Source: Palsa-343 sp963831055 | Lineage (GTDB): Bacteria; Acidobacteriota; Terriglobia; Terriglobales; Acidobacteriaceae | Assembly (NCBI GenBank): GCA_963831055.1 | Contig: CAWHOU010000043.1 | Span: forward strand, 11,543-75,542 | Direction of reading: 5' to 3' | DNA: 64,000 bases | Shown here: piece by piece, positions 7,619 to 16,053 of the stretch | How positions within the stretch are numbered: the stretch's first letter is position 1 | Layout of the letters: every line of letters begins with the position of its first letter | The notes under the pieces: generated by a model | Databases searched by the model: none | The model's input: the letters and a program-made list of their open reading frames with translations, nothing else | What the model was told of the DNA's origin: nothing | Made by a program: the position numbers and the translations under genes

Positions 7619-7840
7619 ATGATCAACCTCTGCTACAACTCCGGGTGCAAAAAAGAGCTGCGCTACCTGCGCGACGGCCGAGTCGTAAGGGTCATTCACC
7701 GCAACGGCGAGCATGCGCGGCTGGAGCACTTTTGGCTATGCGGTCCTTGCTCTCTTGAATATGACTTCGTGTTTGAGCCGGACGGTTCCGTTAGCCTGCA
7801 ACATCGTCCTGCCGAGCAATCCGCGCTGACCGCAGCCTGA
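7619..7840 (+). CDS. Small zinc-ribbon-like protein
   Basis: The 73-residue product has two cysteine clusters: CYNSGC at residues 5-10 and WLCGPC near residue 43. Between them comes ELRYLRDGRVVRVIHRNG, then EYDFVFEPDGSVSL after the second cluster. This looks like a four-Cys zinc ribbon of a small protein type I associate with Acidobacteriota; function is not established. I chose ATG 7619 over upstream in-frame starts because the conserved part begins there. Confidence 0.6.
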   Translation: MINLCYNSGCKKELRYLRDGRVVRVIHRNGEHARLEHFWLCGPCSLEYDFVFEPDGSVSLQHRPAEQSALTAA

Positions 7841-7954
7841 TCGAGCGTCTGAGATTCGCGCAATAACGAGCTGCGTCGCATGGACGCCAACAACAAAGTG
7901 GGGCGAATGAAGGGATCGCTCGCACAATCCAGCCTTCGGCCCGACTAACTCGCC

Positions 7955-8467
7955 TCAGCAAGAGGCGCCGGCCACCTTACCAGGTCTGACAGCCTCAAAA
8001 CATCCGTCAACGCCCCCCCGATAACGATCCGCGATCCCGATCTCCGGCACATTCCGCCGCTCCACCGGCAGGTTGTCGATAGCCGCGCATGCTTCCCCGC
8101 GCCTCATGTTCAGCTCCACGTAGTTCACGACCCAGCCGGGAAGCGCGAAATCAAGGTCCGATATCGGTTCATGCAGCAGCATTGCCAATGACCGATTGCG
8201 GGCCATCAGCAGCATCGCACAGCAAAGGCCACCTCTGATCCCCATCAGGCGCTCCGGCCGCCGCCAGATCTCTGTAAGAATGTCTGACAAAACTTGCTCG
8301 GCAAGCACCGAATCGCGCAGAACCCGCACGGCAATGGAATAGACCACACCCGCATAGCGGTCATAAAGCAAGGCGATCGCCCGCTCATCGCCTCGCCGAA
8401 TCCGCCCCAGCAGCAGACAATCCTCGTCCCGGAGCCACTTCTTACCCAGTCGATATTTCGGCGCCAC
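7955..8467 (-). pseudogene. ECF sigma factor truncated after region 2
   Basis: Residues 14-75 (DEDCLLLGRIRRGDERAIAL, then YDRYAGVVYSIAVRVL and EQVLSDILTEIWRRPERL) are a standard ECF sigma region 2. The linker continues to LPVERRNVPEI, exactly where region 4 should start. There the sequence becomes GIADRYRGGVDGCFEAV and stops, without the helix-turn-helix that reads -35 elements. The gene therefore encodes region 2 only, either as a decayed gene or as a sigma fragment able to contact core polymerase but not a full promoter. The start is GTG at 8467. Confidence 0.6.
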
Positions 8468-8677
8468 CAGAAAAGATTCGCACCCTTCTCGGCGTGGGAC
8501 TGTTCAATATTGCTCAATTGCCCCACTGTATGTCACCGGAAATGGGGTCCGATCCTGGGATGGCGAAAGAAACAGCACGTTGCATGGCGCCTGTTTTTTG
8601 GCGGCGACACAGCCCCACTCTCGCCGCTCCCTTCTGCAAATGAAATCAGCACGCCTCAACCGTCGAAAGACAGCGTC

Positions 8678-10438
8678 CTACCCGAAGCGCTCCTCCACCA
8701 GATGCTCCGCAACCCGAATAGCGTTCGCAATCACCGTCAGCGAAGGATTCACCGCGCTCGCCGAAACAAAGCAAGAGGCATCGACAACATAAAGGTTGTC
8801 GAGGTCATGCGCCTTGCACTGCGGATCAAGCACGCTCGTCGCCGGATCGGTCCCCATCCGGCACGTCCCGTTCTGATGTCCCACTCCTTCGAGCGGAATC
8901 CGCTTCTTGAAATAAGCATGCAGCGGCACCGATGTGTTCGCGTGCCCGGCCCGCTTCAGCACATCCACCCACCGGTCCTTCAGCCGATTAAACGACTCGA
9001 CATTATTCGGCGTGTACGAGAGCTGAATCCGCATCGGCGCCGCATCGCTCACCGGCTCGCTCTCGTTCGTCCGTCCTGTATCTCCCGCCGGATGCGCGCC
9101 TACCAATCCCGGCTGCCAGTGATCGGCCGACAGCGGAGTCGTGCTATGAATCGTCACCCGGTTATTCGGGTCGGGCAAATCCTCCGTCGTCAGCCACCAC
9201 GGAACCGCCCGATGCTTCATCCCCTCCAGCACAAATTCCGGGGTTAGCGGCGGAGCATCCCCCTTCATCATCTCGAAATGAAAGCTGCCCACCGGCTGCA
9301 CCTGCCCCAGCGGAAACGGATACTCCGGATCGGAATCCCTGAGATAAAAGTCGTTCGTCCCCCACGTCTTCGTGTAACTGTCCTCGTTGCGTTGCGTCGA
9401 GATAGACAGCAGCGCATCCGCCTGGTGATACATAAAATTGCGTCCCACCTGGTCCGACCGGTTCCCGAGCCCCCGCGGATGCTGATCGTTCGCTGAAGCC
9501 AGCAGGATCACCGCCGAATTCACAGCCCCCGCGGATACAGCAAAAAAACCGGCCGTGTAAGTCGCCATCTTGCCGCTCGCCGATGCAGGCGGCGCAAATG
9601 TCTCAGCCGGTTCCGGTCCAGACCCATACGGCTTCCCCGGCCCCGAGTGCATCACCTCAACCGCCTCAACCGCCGTGCCCGTAGAATTCGTCAGCAATCG
9701 CGTTACGCGCGAGTTCGTCATCAGCGTCACATTGGGCAAATCCATAATCTGCCGGATGCAATTAATGTCCGCATCCGACTTCGCGTGCACCAGGCAAGGA
9801 TACCCATCGCACGTGTCGCAGCGAACGCACTTCGACCGCAGCGGGTCCAGCTCATTGCGCTTCAAACCCAGAGGGATCGGAAATGTGTGGACTCCCAGCT
9901 TGCGAACATCGTCCTCGATCTCCTGCATCCGCGGCTCGTTCGCGAACGCTGGCCACGGATACTTCTTCGAGTGAAATGGCTCGGTCGGGTCGAACGACGA
10001 ACCATATCCCCCCGGCACAGAGGGCGCCTCACCCAAACCCCCATGCACATCGAAAAGCTCTTCCGCCTTCGTGTAATACGGCTCCAGATCGGCATACGAA
10101 ATCGGCCACGCCGGAGAAATCCCACCGTGATGCTGGATCGTGCCAAAATCTTGCGCACGCATCCGAAACATCGCCGCCCCGTAAACCTTCGTCTGCCCTC
10201 CAACAAAATAAGCCTGTTGCGGATGGAGCGGCTTGCCCTCCTTGTCCTGCCATGTCTCCTTCGTGTGATACCGGTTGTCGATGAACACGGCGGACGTGTC
10301 CCAGTTGAGCTTTTCCTGGGGCATAAAAGAACCGCGCTCGAGGATCAGGATCTTTTTCCCCGCGCGGGCCAGATGCAAGGCGAGAGGGCCACCCCCGGCC
10401 CCCGAGCCGATGATGATCGCGTCAAATTCAGCAGGCAT
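8678..10438 (-). CDS. GMC-family FAD-dependent oxidoreductase
   Basis: The protein starts MPAEFDAIIIGSGAGGGPLA, the FAD-binding Rossmann motif. It later has FVGGQTKVYGAAMFRM, the second conserved GMC segment, and a C-terminal GVGHQNGTCRMG plus VVDASCFVSASAVNPSL, carrying the catalytic His/Asn region. A Cys-rich stretch (KCVRCDTCDGYPC) in the middle is unlike classical glucose oxidases but occurs in bacterial GMC and gluconate dehydrogenase-like enzymes. The substrate is unknown, probably an alcohol or sugar. I place the start at ATG 10438, 13 codons inside the longest frame, because the Rossmann fold begins directly after it. No signal peptide is evident. Confidence 0.85.
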   Translation of the reverse strand: MPAEFDAIIIGSGAGGGPLALHLARAGKKILILERGSFMPQEKLNWDTSAVFIDNRYHTKETWQDKEGKPLHPQQAYFVGGQTKVYGAAMFRMRAQDFGTIQHHGGISPAWPISYADLEPYYTKAEELFDVHGGLGEAPSVPGGYGSSFDPTEPFHSKKYPWPAFANEPRMQEIEDDVRKLGVHTFPIPLGLKRNELDPLRSKCVRCDTCDGYPCLVHAKSDADINCIRQIMDLPNVTLMTNSRVTRLLTNSTGTAVEAVEVMHSGPGKPYGSGPEPAETFAPPASASGKMATYTAGFFAVSAGAVNSAVILLASANDQHPRGLGNRSDQVGRNFMYHQADALLSISTQRNEDSYTKTWGTNDFYLRDSDPEYPFPLGQVQPVGSFHFEMMKGDAPPLTPEFVLEGMKHRAVPWWLTTEDLPDPNNRVTIHSTTPLSADHWQPGLVGAHPAGDTGRTNESEPVSDAAPMRIQLSYTPNNVESFNRLKDRWVDVLKRAGHANTSVPLHAYFKKRIPLEGVGHQNGTCRMGTDPATSVLDPQCKAHDLDNLYVVDASCFVSASAVNPSLTVIANAIRVAEHLVEERFG

Positions 10439-10678
10439 AAACAGTAGGATGCAGCCGCGGCCCCCGGATCCCGTCAAAGCCGTTGAAGCTGAGGCGGTCT
10501 TCCTCGGCAGACTGTTCTAATTCTCGACAATCCCGCGGGAACAATCATCATTCTGAGCTGCCGATGCGTCGAAGTCCCTGATATATTAGGAATCTGGATG
10601 AGATGGCTGCCAGCGGGTTGGAGCATCGATCCTGAGCCGAGATCTGCAGATATGCAATTTTGAAAGGACAACTGAACT

Positions 10679-10981
10679 GTGTTGATGATTCGCCTGGCGC
10701 GCGTGGGCGCGCGCAAACAACCGTATTACCGCGTAGTGGTGATTGAGAAGGACCGTGCGCGGAACGGACGCTCGGTCGAGGTAGTGGGCACCTACAATCC
10801 ACGAACCAGCCCGGCTTCCGTTGAACTGAAGCTCGAACGCATAGAGTACTGGAAGGGCAAAGGCGCTCAACCGTCAGACAGAGTTGCTAAACTGCTCGGT
10901 TCGAGGGCTTCGACGGCCGCTCCCCCGGCGGCGCCGTCAGAGAGCAGTTCGGGAAGGGCGGAGGCTTCTACAGCCGCCTGA
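10679..10981 (+). CDS. rpsP: 30S ribosomal protein S16
   Basis: The sequence MLMIRLARVGARKQPYYRVV, then DRARNGRSVEVVGTYNP, is typical of S16, which helps assemble the small ribosomal subunit. It starts at GTG 10679, with GAAAGGAC a short distance upstream; ATG 10685 would lose two residues. The last 20 residues are an Ala/Ser-rich tail not needed for the fold. It heads an rpsP-khpA-rimM run with a predicted terminator at 12347. Confidence 0.95.
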   Translation: MLMIRLARVGARKQPYYRVVVIEKDRARNGRSVEVVGTYNPRTSPASVELKLERIEYWKGKGAQPSDRVAKLLGSRASTAAPPAAPSESSSGRAEASTAA

Positions 10982-11166
10982 ATCCATTCGAAGGATGGAG
11001 GGTTCGCCTGTTCGCCTGCTCCCGAACACCTCCCAGAAAAAGTTACTTTTGCAATCTCCGGGGCGAAAAAGTCTGCGAAGTGGCTTTTGTGAGTCGCCGT
11101 CTTGCAGTAGTATCCGCGATAGCCCCGGGGAGATGAACGATTTGCGTCTTCCCAGATGGGGGCAGG

Positions 11167-11460
11167 ATGAAAACCACGACAGATAAACCCGATGACATGC
11201 GGGAGTTGGTGACACAAATTGCACGAGCGTTGGTGGATATTCCCGAGGCTGTAGTTGTTGAGGCAGTGGAACGAGAAGAGAGCACGGTGTTGAGGCTCCG
11301 GGTTGCGCCCACGGATGTGGGGAAAGTGATCGGGAAGCAGGGTCGAACGGCTCGTTCAGTGAGAACGATTCTTGGAGCTGTCAGTATGAAGCACCATCAT
11401 CGATACACGCTGGATATTCTCGAAGAGGACAACGAGGGAGCCGCCGTCAACGAGGAGTAG
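11167..11460 (+). CDS. khpA: KH-domain RNA-binding protein KhpA
   Basis: The 97-residue protein has a single KH domain with the GxxG loop in VGKVIGKQGRTARSVRTIL. KhpA usually pairs with KhpB and binds small RNAs and mRNAs. The gene order rpsP-khpA-rimM is widely conserved. The start ATG follows GGGGGCAGG. The 186-base spacer after rpsP is unusually long for this operon, and I see no promoter in it that I would defend. Confidence 0.9.
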   Translation: MKTTTDKPDDMRELVTQIARALVDIPEAVVVEAVEREESTVLRLRVAPTDVGKVIGKQGRTARSVRTILGAVSMKHHHRYTLDILEEDNEGAAVNEE

Positions 11461-11475
11461 CGGGAGCCGGAAGGA

Positions 11476-12243
11476 ATGGAGTCCCCCCGTCCAGCCATCT
11501 CACGCGAAAGTCAGGGGCAACCAACGCCCGATTCGCCCGTGACCGGCACGGCGAAGGGTGGGACTGCGCCCGCCCCGGCGCACGCTCTGGCGTCCGAGGC
11601 CGATATCCGCGAACGCTCTGAGAATGGCGTGGCGCCGGCACCCGTATGGGTGCTGGTTGCGAGACTGATTCGACCGCATGGAAGGCGCGGCGAATTAGTC
11701 GCCGAGATCCTGACAGATTTCCCGGAGCGGTTTCACGAGCGCACGCGCCTGTTTTTGATTCCGTCGGAGCGAGTGGGATCGCGGCCGCGTGAGGTACAGC
11801 TCGAAAACTTCTGGTTTCTGCGCAGCCGGATCGTGATGAAGTTTCAGGGGGTCGACTCGATCAACGATGCGGAGGCCCTGCGCGGATTCGAAGTGGCGAT
11901 TCCCGCTGGAGAGCGCGCGCCGCTGGAAGCGGGTTCGGTCTACGTAAGCGAACTGATTGGCTGCAGGGTCATGGACCTGAATCGCGGCGAGACCGAGGTG
12001 GGCGAAGTTGCGGACGTGGATCGCGAGTCCTCGAGCACCGAGCTGCTGGTTGTTCGGCGGCGTGATCGTCCGGAAGAACTCCTGATTCCCTTCGTCGCGG
12101 AATACCTGGTTCGAGTGGACGTGGCGAATCGGCTGCTGGAGATGCGCCTGCCGGAGGGTTTGCTGGAGATCAATGCTCCGATGACGGAAGAAGAGAAGCA
12201 GGAAGCGAGCGGTGAACGCGAAGAATCGAAGGACGGCCTCTGA
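11476..12243 (+). CDS. rimM: Ribosome maturation factor RimM with N-terminal extension
   Basis: The RimM fold begins at about residue 57 (VWVLVARLIRPHGRRGELVA) and runs through GVDSINDAEALRGFEVAIP to the PRC-barrel half with ELIGCRVMDL and PEELLIPFVAEYLVRVD. RimM binds S19 in the 30S head and aids 16S processing. About 56 Pro/Ala-rich residues precede the fold. The ATG at 11476 follows GGAAGG, so I keep it, but GTG 11629 would give a protein of normal length. The C-terminal tail is acidic. Confidence 0.92.
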   Translation: MESPRPAISRESQGQPTPDSPVTGTAKGGTAPAPAHALASEADIRERSENGVAPAPVWVLVARLIRPHGRRGELVAEILTDFPERFHERTRLFLIPSERVGSRPREVQLENFWFLRSRIVMKFQGVDSINDAEALRGFEVAIPAGERAPLEAGSVYVSELIGCRVMDLNRGETEVGEVADVDRESSSTELLVVRRRDRPEELLIPFVAEYLVRVDVANRLLEMRLPEGLLEINAPMTEEEKQEASGEREESKDGL

Positions 12244-12346
12244 ACCAGTTGATGAGGATCGTGCTTTGCCAGCGGTTGATGAACGAACTCGGCGCTGGGG
12301 ACCCAGGCGGGGTTAGGGCGCAGAGTTCGCAGCCCGGAGATAACGA

Positions 12347-12381
12347 GGGCCGCGAGGCAGGCATGCCCGGCGGCCCTTTTT
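12347..12381 (+). terminator. Rho-independent terminator after rimM
   Basis: GGGCCGC at 12347-12353 pairs with GCGGCCC at 12370-12376 and is followed by TTTTT. It ends the rpsP-khpA-rimM transcription unit and lies between convergent genes. Confidence 0.8.
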
Positions 12382-12404
12382 GTTGCTGACGATGACCGGC
12401 GAAG

Positions 12405-12920
12405 TTAGCGGCGCGACTTCTTTTTCGATGATTTCTTCGCGGCCTTCTTCCCGCTCTTTTTCGCGGGGGCCTTTTTCGCGGGGGCCTTTTTAGCGGGAGC
12501 CTTCTTCGCGGCCTTCTTTGTTGCTGTCTTCACGGTCTTCTTAGCCGTTTTTTTAGCTGGAGCTTTCTTCGGGGCCTTCTTGGCGGGAGCTTTCTTGGCT
12601 GCTTTCTTGGCTGGAGCCTTCACGGCCGCTTTTTTGGCTGGAGCTTTCTTCGCCGGCGCTGCCTTTACGGCCGCTTTCGCCGGAGATTTCTTTGCCGCTT
12701 TCTTCACGGGCGGTGGGGCGGGCGACTCAGGTTCCAGAGATCCGAAGCCTTCGTCGTCGTCGCCCAGTTCGTCATCGTCGGAGGAGATTGTTGTCGAGAC
12801 TTCCACCTCCTCTTCCTCCTCGTCTTCGCCGAAGCCGTCCTCCAGCTCTTCCATATCGTCATCAGCTTCGGGCTCAAATTCGCCGTCCGCGCTTGCGTAA
12901 AGTCTGTAGTCGTCCTGCAT
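12405..12920 (-). CDS. Histone H1-like protein with acidic N-terminus
   Basis: Residues 1-65 are strongly acidic (EADDDMEELEDGFGEDEEEE). From about residue 72 to the end the protein is a Lys/Ala/Pro repeat of the type KKAPAKKAPAKKA, finishing KKSSKKKSRR. The basic half resembles bacterial H1-like nucleoid proteins (Hc1/AlgP type), which bind DNA without sequence preference. The acidic head is unusual and could act as an internal DNA mimic. It lies on the opposite strand between rimM and trmD. Confidence 0.75.
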   Translation of the reverse strand: MQDDYRLYASADGEFEPEADDDMEELEDGFGEDEEEEEVEVSTTISSDDDELGDDDEGFGSLEPESPAPPPVKKAAKKSPAKAAVKAAPAKKAPAKKAAVKAPAKKAAKKAPAKKAPKKAPAKKTAKKTVKTATKKAAKKAPAKKAPAKKAPAKKSGKKAAKKSSKKKSRR

Positions 12921-13141
12921 CAGAATTGCCCTCCCGGCTCCGAGTCAGTTTGCACCGCTGTATGAGTATGCCAGAAATTCGGCAAAACCCCTGCGGGGCG
13001 GATTATAGCAACAGCACGCGTATGGTTGCCAATGCTGGCGCGCACACAAGAGTGAGGGCAGCATCATGACAGAATGAGATGCAGTTGCGAGAGGCACAGC
13101 GGTTCCGCTCGAACGGAATCGACGAGGCTCGTCTGGAAGCC

Positions 13142-13972
13142 ATGCGGTTCGACCTCATCACGATTTTCCCGGATTTTTTTGCGAGCATTCTGAGCCATGG
13201 GGTGCTGCGCCGGGCTATTGCCGGGGGTTTGGTGGGGGTCGAGGTGCACGATCTGCGCGGGTTCGCGCACGACCGGCACCGGACGGTTGATGATCGGCCG
13301 TTTGGCGGGGGTGAAGGCATGGTCCTGAAGCCGGAGCCGCTGGTCGAGGCGGTTGAGTCTCTGGGGATTGCGGGGAAAGCGGAGCGGGGGATGGCGCGCG
13401 AGCAGGTGATTCTGCTCTCGGCGCAGGGCGCCCGGTTTTCGCAGGCCGTGGCCCGTGAGCTGGCCGGGCTGGAACGGGTGGTTCTGATCTGCGGCCGCTA
13501 TGAGGGCGTGGACGAGCGAGTCAGCGAGCTCGTCTGCGATCGGGAGTTGTCAGTGGGAGACTATGTGCTTTCGGGGGGCGAGCTGGCGGCGGCGATCGTG
13601 GTGGATGCAACGGCGCGGCTGCTGCCGGGGGTGCTGGGCAACGAGGCTTCGAGCGAGTATGAGAGCTTCGGGCTGGCCGATCCGGGAGCGGCGAGCGCAG
13701 AGGAAGGTCCGCCGCAGTCGACCCACGGGGCGGGGGGGCTGCTCGACTATCCGCATTACACGCGGCCGGCTGAGTTTCGAGGCGTTGCCGTGCCGGCGGT
13801 GCTGACCGAGGGGGATCATGCCGCGATCCGGCGCTGGCGGCGGGAGAGGGCCCTCGAAAAGACGTGGCGCAACCGGCCGGACCTGCTGGAGAGGGCGGAG
13901 CTGAGTGCGGCGGACCGGAAGTTTTTGCGGGGGCTGGGCTGGAGCCAGGACGCGGGGACCGGGATCAAGTGA
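13142..13972 (+). CDS. trmD: tRNA (guanine-N1)-methyltransferase TrmD
   Basis: The start MRFDLITIFPDFF at ATG 13142 is the usual TrmD N-terminus. The knotted SAM site is visible as VVLICGRYEGVDERV and the following SVGDYVLSGGELAA. The HYTRPAEFRG segment and a C-terminal helical domain complete the 276-residue enzyme, which methylates G37 of tRNAs. An in-frame start at 13079 exists but adds residues with no family match. A 13-residue insert (PGAASAEEGPPQS) sits before the HYTRP motif. It is separated from rimM by the H1-like gene, so the usual rimM-trmD coupling is broken. Confidence 0.95.
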   Translation: MRFDLITIFPDFFASILSHGVLRRAIAGGLVGVEVHDLRGFAHDRHRTVDDRPFGGGEGMVLKPEPLVEAVESLGIAGKAERGMAREQVILLSAQGARFSQAVARELAGLERVVLICGRYEGVDERVSELVCDRELSVGDYVLSGGELAAAIVVDATARLLPGVLGNEASSEYESFGLADPGAASAEEGPPQSTHGAGGLLDYPHYTRPAEFRGVAVPAVLTEGDHAAIRRWRRERALEKTWRNRPDLLERAELSAADRKFLRGLGWSQDAGTGIK

Positions 13973-14012
13973 GGCAATCGTCATCCGTTCGGATGATGGT
14001 TCGGAGCTGGGG

Positions 14013-14425
14013 TCAGGTCACCCACGGATTGAGGAGAGCAGCCCCGGTTTTCTCGAAGTCGGCGGTGTTGCGGGTGACTACGGTCATTCCGTGGATAAGG
14101 GCTGTGGCTGCAATGAGGGCGTCGCGGTCAGAGTGCGGGTTGGGGATGTGGAGGCGGGCGCAGCGTCGCGCCACGGCAGTATCAATCGGGACAATTCGAC
14201 GTCAAAGGCGGTCAGGACGCGTTCTTCGAGCCAGGAGCGAAGATTCGCCCCCTGCGGCGGATCGCGCCGCTCGACCCGCAGAATCCCAATTTCCAATTCG
14301 AGAACCGAGATGACCGAGAGGTAGAGTTCGATGGGCGCGATGAGGCCGGCCCAGCGGCGGACACGAGGGTTGGCGCCTCCGCCCTTGCGGAGCTCGGAGA
14401 CCACATTCGTGTCGAGCAGAAACAT
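14013..14425 (-). pseudogene. Frameshifted VapC-type PIN toxin
   Basis: The gene opens MFLLDTNVVSELRKGGG with the first PIN Asp and has the Glu in LSVISVLELEIGI. Near 14180 the frame runs off into LSRLILPWRDAAPAS and stops at 14084. In the next frame the expected C-terminus is intact: IDTAVARRCARLHIPNPHSD, then RDALIAATALIHGMTVVTRN and TADFEKTGAALLNPWVT, ending at 14013. A single-base indel in or near TTGTCCCGATTG explains this. The antitoxin upstream is intact. Confidence 0.75.
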
Positions 14426-14679
14426 CAGGAGAGGTGGGCAGGCCGATGAAGGCGGGTGAGGCGAGGCGGTTCGAAGTCGATTTCCGCGGCCCTTGGATCG
14501 CCGAGCAGGTCGAGGATACTTTCGTGCTTGCCCGTGATTTTTCGGTATTCCTCGATGGAGAGGAGGACCTGGGCGGGGCGGCCGCGGTCGGTGATGAAGA
14601 CGGGCCCCTTGCCGGCGGCCTTCCGGGCGCGGCTGACGTTCTGATTAAAATCGCGGCTGGATATGGTGGTGATGGCCAT
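14425..14679 (-). CDS. Phd/YefM-type antitoxin of the broken PIN pair
   Basis: The 84-residue protein begins MAITTISSRDFNQNVSRARK and continues GPVFITDRGRPAQVLLSIEE with YRKITG, a classical Phd/YefM fold. Its C-terminal part (ILDLLGDPRAAEIDFEPPRL) is the toxin-binding tail. It overlaps the toxin start at 14425. A palindrome directly upstream (14689-14708) is the likely operator. Confidence 0.85.
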   Translation of the reverse strand: MAITTISSRDFNQNVSRARKAAGKGPVFITDRGRPAQVLLSIEEYRKITGKHESILDLLGDPRAAEIDFEPPRLTRLHRPAHLS

Positions 14680-14688
14680 GCGTCTCCG

Positions 14689-14708
14689 ATGTAGATATGT
14701 TACTACAT
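14689..14708 (-). promoter_or_regulatory. Palindromic operator of the third toxin-antitoxin pair
   Basis: ATGTAG at 14689-14694 and CTACAT at 14703-14708 are exact reverse complements with an eight-base AT-rich spacer. The site begins ten bases upstream of the antitoxin start. It has the same overall layout as the operator at 6283. Confidence 0.5.
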
Positions 14709-14797
14709 TTCGAAGTCCGTCGCCGATGGAGCAGCGAAAGGCGTGAATTTCCTGTAAACTGGGAATTCTGCAATTTTCCCTTCAGGAATGAGAGCTT

Positions 14798-15151
14798 ATG
14801 TCGATCCATCCAGTGATGCAACGTCTTGCCGAGAAGTTGAACCGCACGGATTTGCCCGCCTTTGGGCCGGGCGATACGATTCGCGTGCAGGTGAGGATTA
14901 AAGAAGGCGATAAGGAACGTCTCCAGGCGTTTGAGGGCGTGGTGATCGCGAAGAAGAACGGCGCGCAGGGGAGCTTTACCGTGCGCAAGATGAGCTTCGG
15001 CCAGGGAGTCGAGCGCATTTTCCCTTTCAACAGCAAAGTGATCGACAAGATCGAGAAGGTCCGGTCGGCGAAGGTGCGCCGCGCGCGGCTGTTCTACCTG
15101 CGCGGACTGCGGGGCAAGGCTGCTCGCCTGAAGGAAGTCGACACCAGATAG
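14798..15151 (+). CDS. rplS: 50S ribosomal protein L19
   Basis: The sequence includes PAFGPGDTIRVQVRIKEGDK, RLQAFEGVVIAKKN and a C-terminal KVRRARLFYLRGLRGKAARL, all characteristic of L19 at the 30S-50S interface. At 117 residues it is normal length. The ATG follows AGGAATGAGAGC. Downstream is an imperfect hairpin at 15175. Confidence 0.96.
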   Translation: MSIHPVMQRLAEKLNRTDLPAFGPGDTIRVQVRIKEGDKERLQAFEGVVIAKKNGAQGSFTVRKMSFGQGVERIFPFNSKVIDKIEKVRSAKVRRARLFYLRGLRGKAARLKEVDTR

Positions 15152-15174
15152 CGCACACCGTTCAGCGTTCAGGA

Positions 15175-15215
15175 AAACACACGCCCTGGCCGGATCGGCT
15201 GGGGCGTTTGTGTTT
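15175..15215 (+). terminator. Hairpin after rplS
   Basis: AAACACACGCCC at 15175-15186 pairs with GGGCGTTTGTGTTT at 15202-15215, with a small bulge. The stem itself ends in Ts. It may terminate rplS or sit in the rnhB leader. Confidence 0.5.
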
Positions 15216-15267
15216 GGGACAGTTTTTCCACCAGCGTCCGCAGCGGCTTGAGCGATAGACTCGGCTC

Positions 15268-16053
15268 ATGGGGACGATGCAGCTCGATGGCGAGCTGATT
15301 CCGAAGCGCGGGCGCAGGAAATTAGCGGACGATGAAGTATGCGCGTCGACGCGAAAGATGCGGATGCTTCGCTCCCTGGCGTGCGGCAACAAGTACGAAA
15401 AACTGGCGCGGGCGCAGGGCGCGACCGTCATTGCCGGCGTCGATGAGGTTGGCCGCGGAGCGCTGTTTGGGCCGGTGGTAGCGGCGGCGGTGATTCTTCC
15501 GCCCGACACGAGGATTCGCGGACTGCGAGATTCGAAACAGCTGCCGCGCGAGGATCGCGAGCGGCTGGAAGTGGTGGTGCGGACGCGGGCGATTGCGATT
15601 GCGATTGAGGAAGTGGATGCGGAGACAATCGACCGCGTGAACATCTATCAGGCGAGCCGGATGGCGATGACGGCGGCGGTGCTGCGGCTCGATCCGCAGC
15701 CGGATCACTTATTGATCGATGCGTTGAGACTGGATGTGAGTCATTCACAGACCAAGATTTTCTATGGCGACTCGCTGAGCATTTCAATTGCGGCGGCTTC
15801 TGTGGTGGCGAAGGTGTATCGCGATGCGCGCATGCGTGAGCTGGACGCCGAGTATCCAGGTTATGGGCTGGCGTCGCATAAGGGCTACGCGACGCCGGAG
15901 CATCGTGAGGCGCTGAAGAATCTGGGACCCTCGATTCTGCATCGGAAGAGCTTTGCTCCGGTGCTGCAGTGCGATCTGCCGTGGGATGAGCTGTCCGACG
16001 ATCTTGCGGTGGCTGAGGACGAATCCGTTTGCCCTATCGACTCCTGTGTGTAA
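15268..16053 (+). CDS. rnhB: Ribonuclease HII
   Basis: The catalytic core starts at VIAGVDEVGRGALFGPVVAA, which carries the first Asp-Glu pair. It continues with LRDSKQLPREDRERL and HLLIDALRLDV, the remaining acid positions, and ASVVAKVYRDARM. The enzyme removes ribonucleotides and RNA primers from DNA. About 50 residues precede the core; a start nearer the core is possible. The last 25 bases overlap the deacetylase gene, so the two are probably co-translated. Confidence 0.93.
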   Translation: MGTMQLDGELIPKRGRRKLADDEVCASTRKMRMLRSLACGNKYEKLARAQGATVIAGVDEVGRGALFGPVVAAAVILPPDTRIRGLRDSKQLPREDRERLEVVVRTRAIAIAIEEVDAETIDRVNIYQASRMAMTAAVLRLDPQPDHLLIDALRLDVSHSQTKIFYGDSLSISIAAASVVAKVYRDARMRELDAEYPGYGLASHKGYATPEHREALKNLGPSILHRKSFAPVLQCDLPWDELSDDLAVAEDESVCPIDSCV

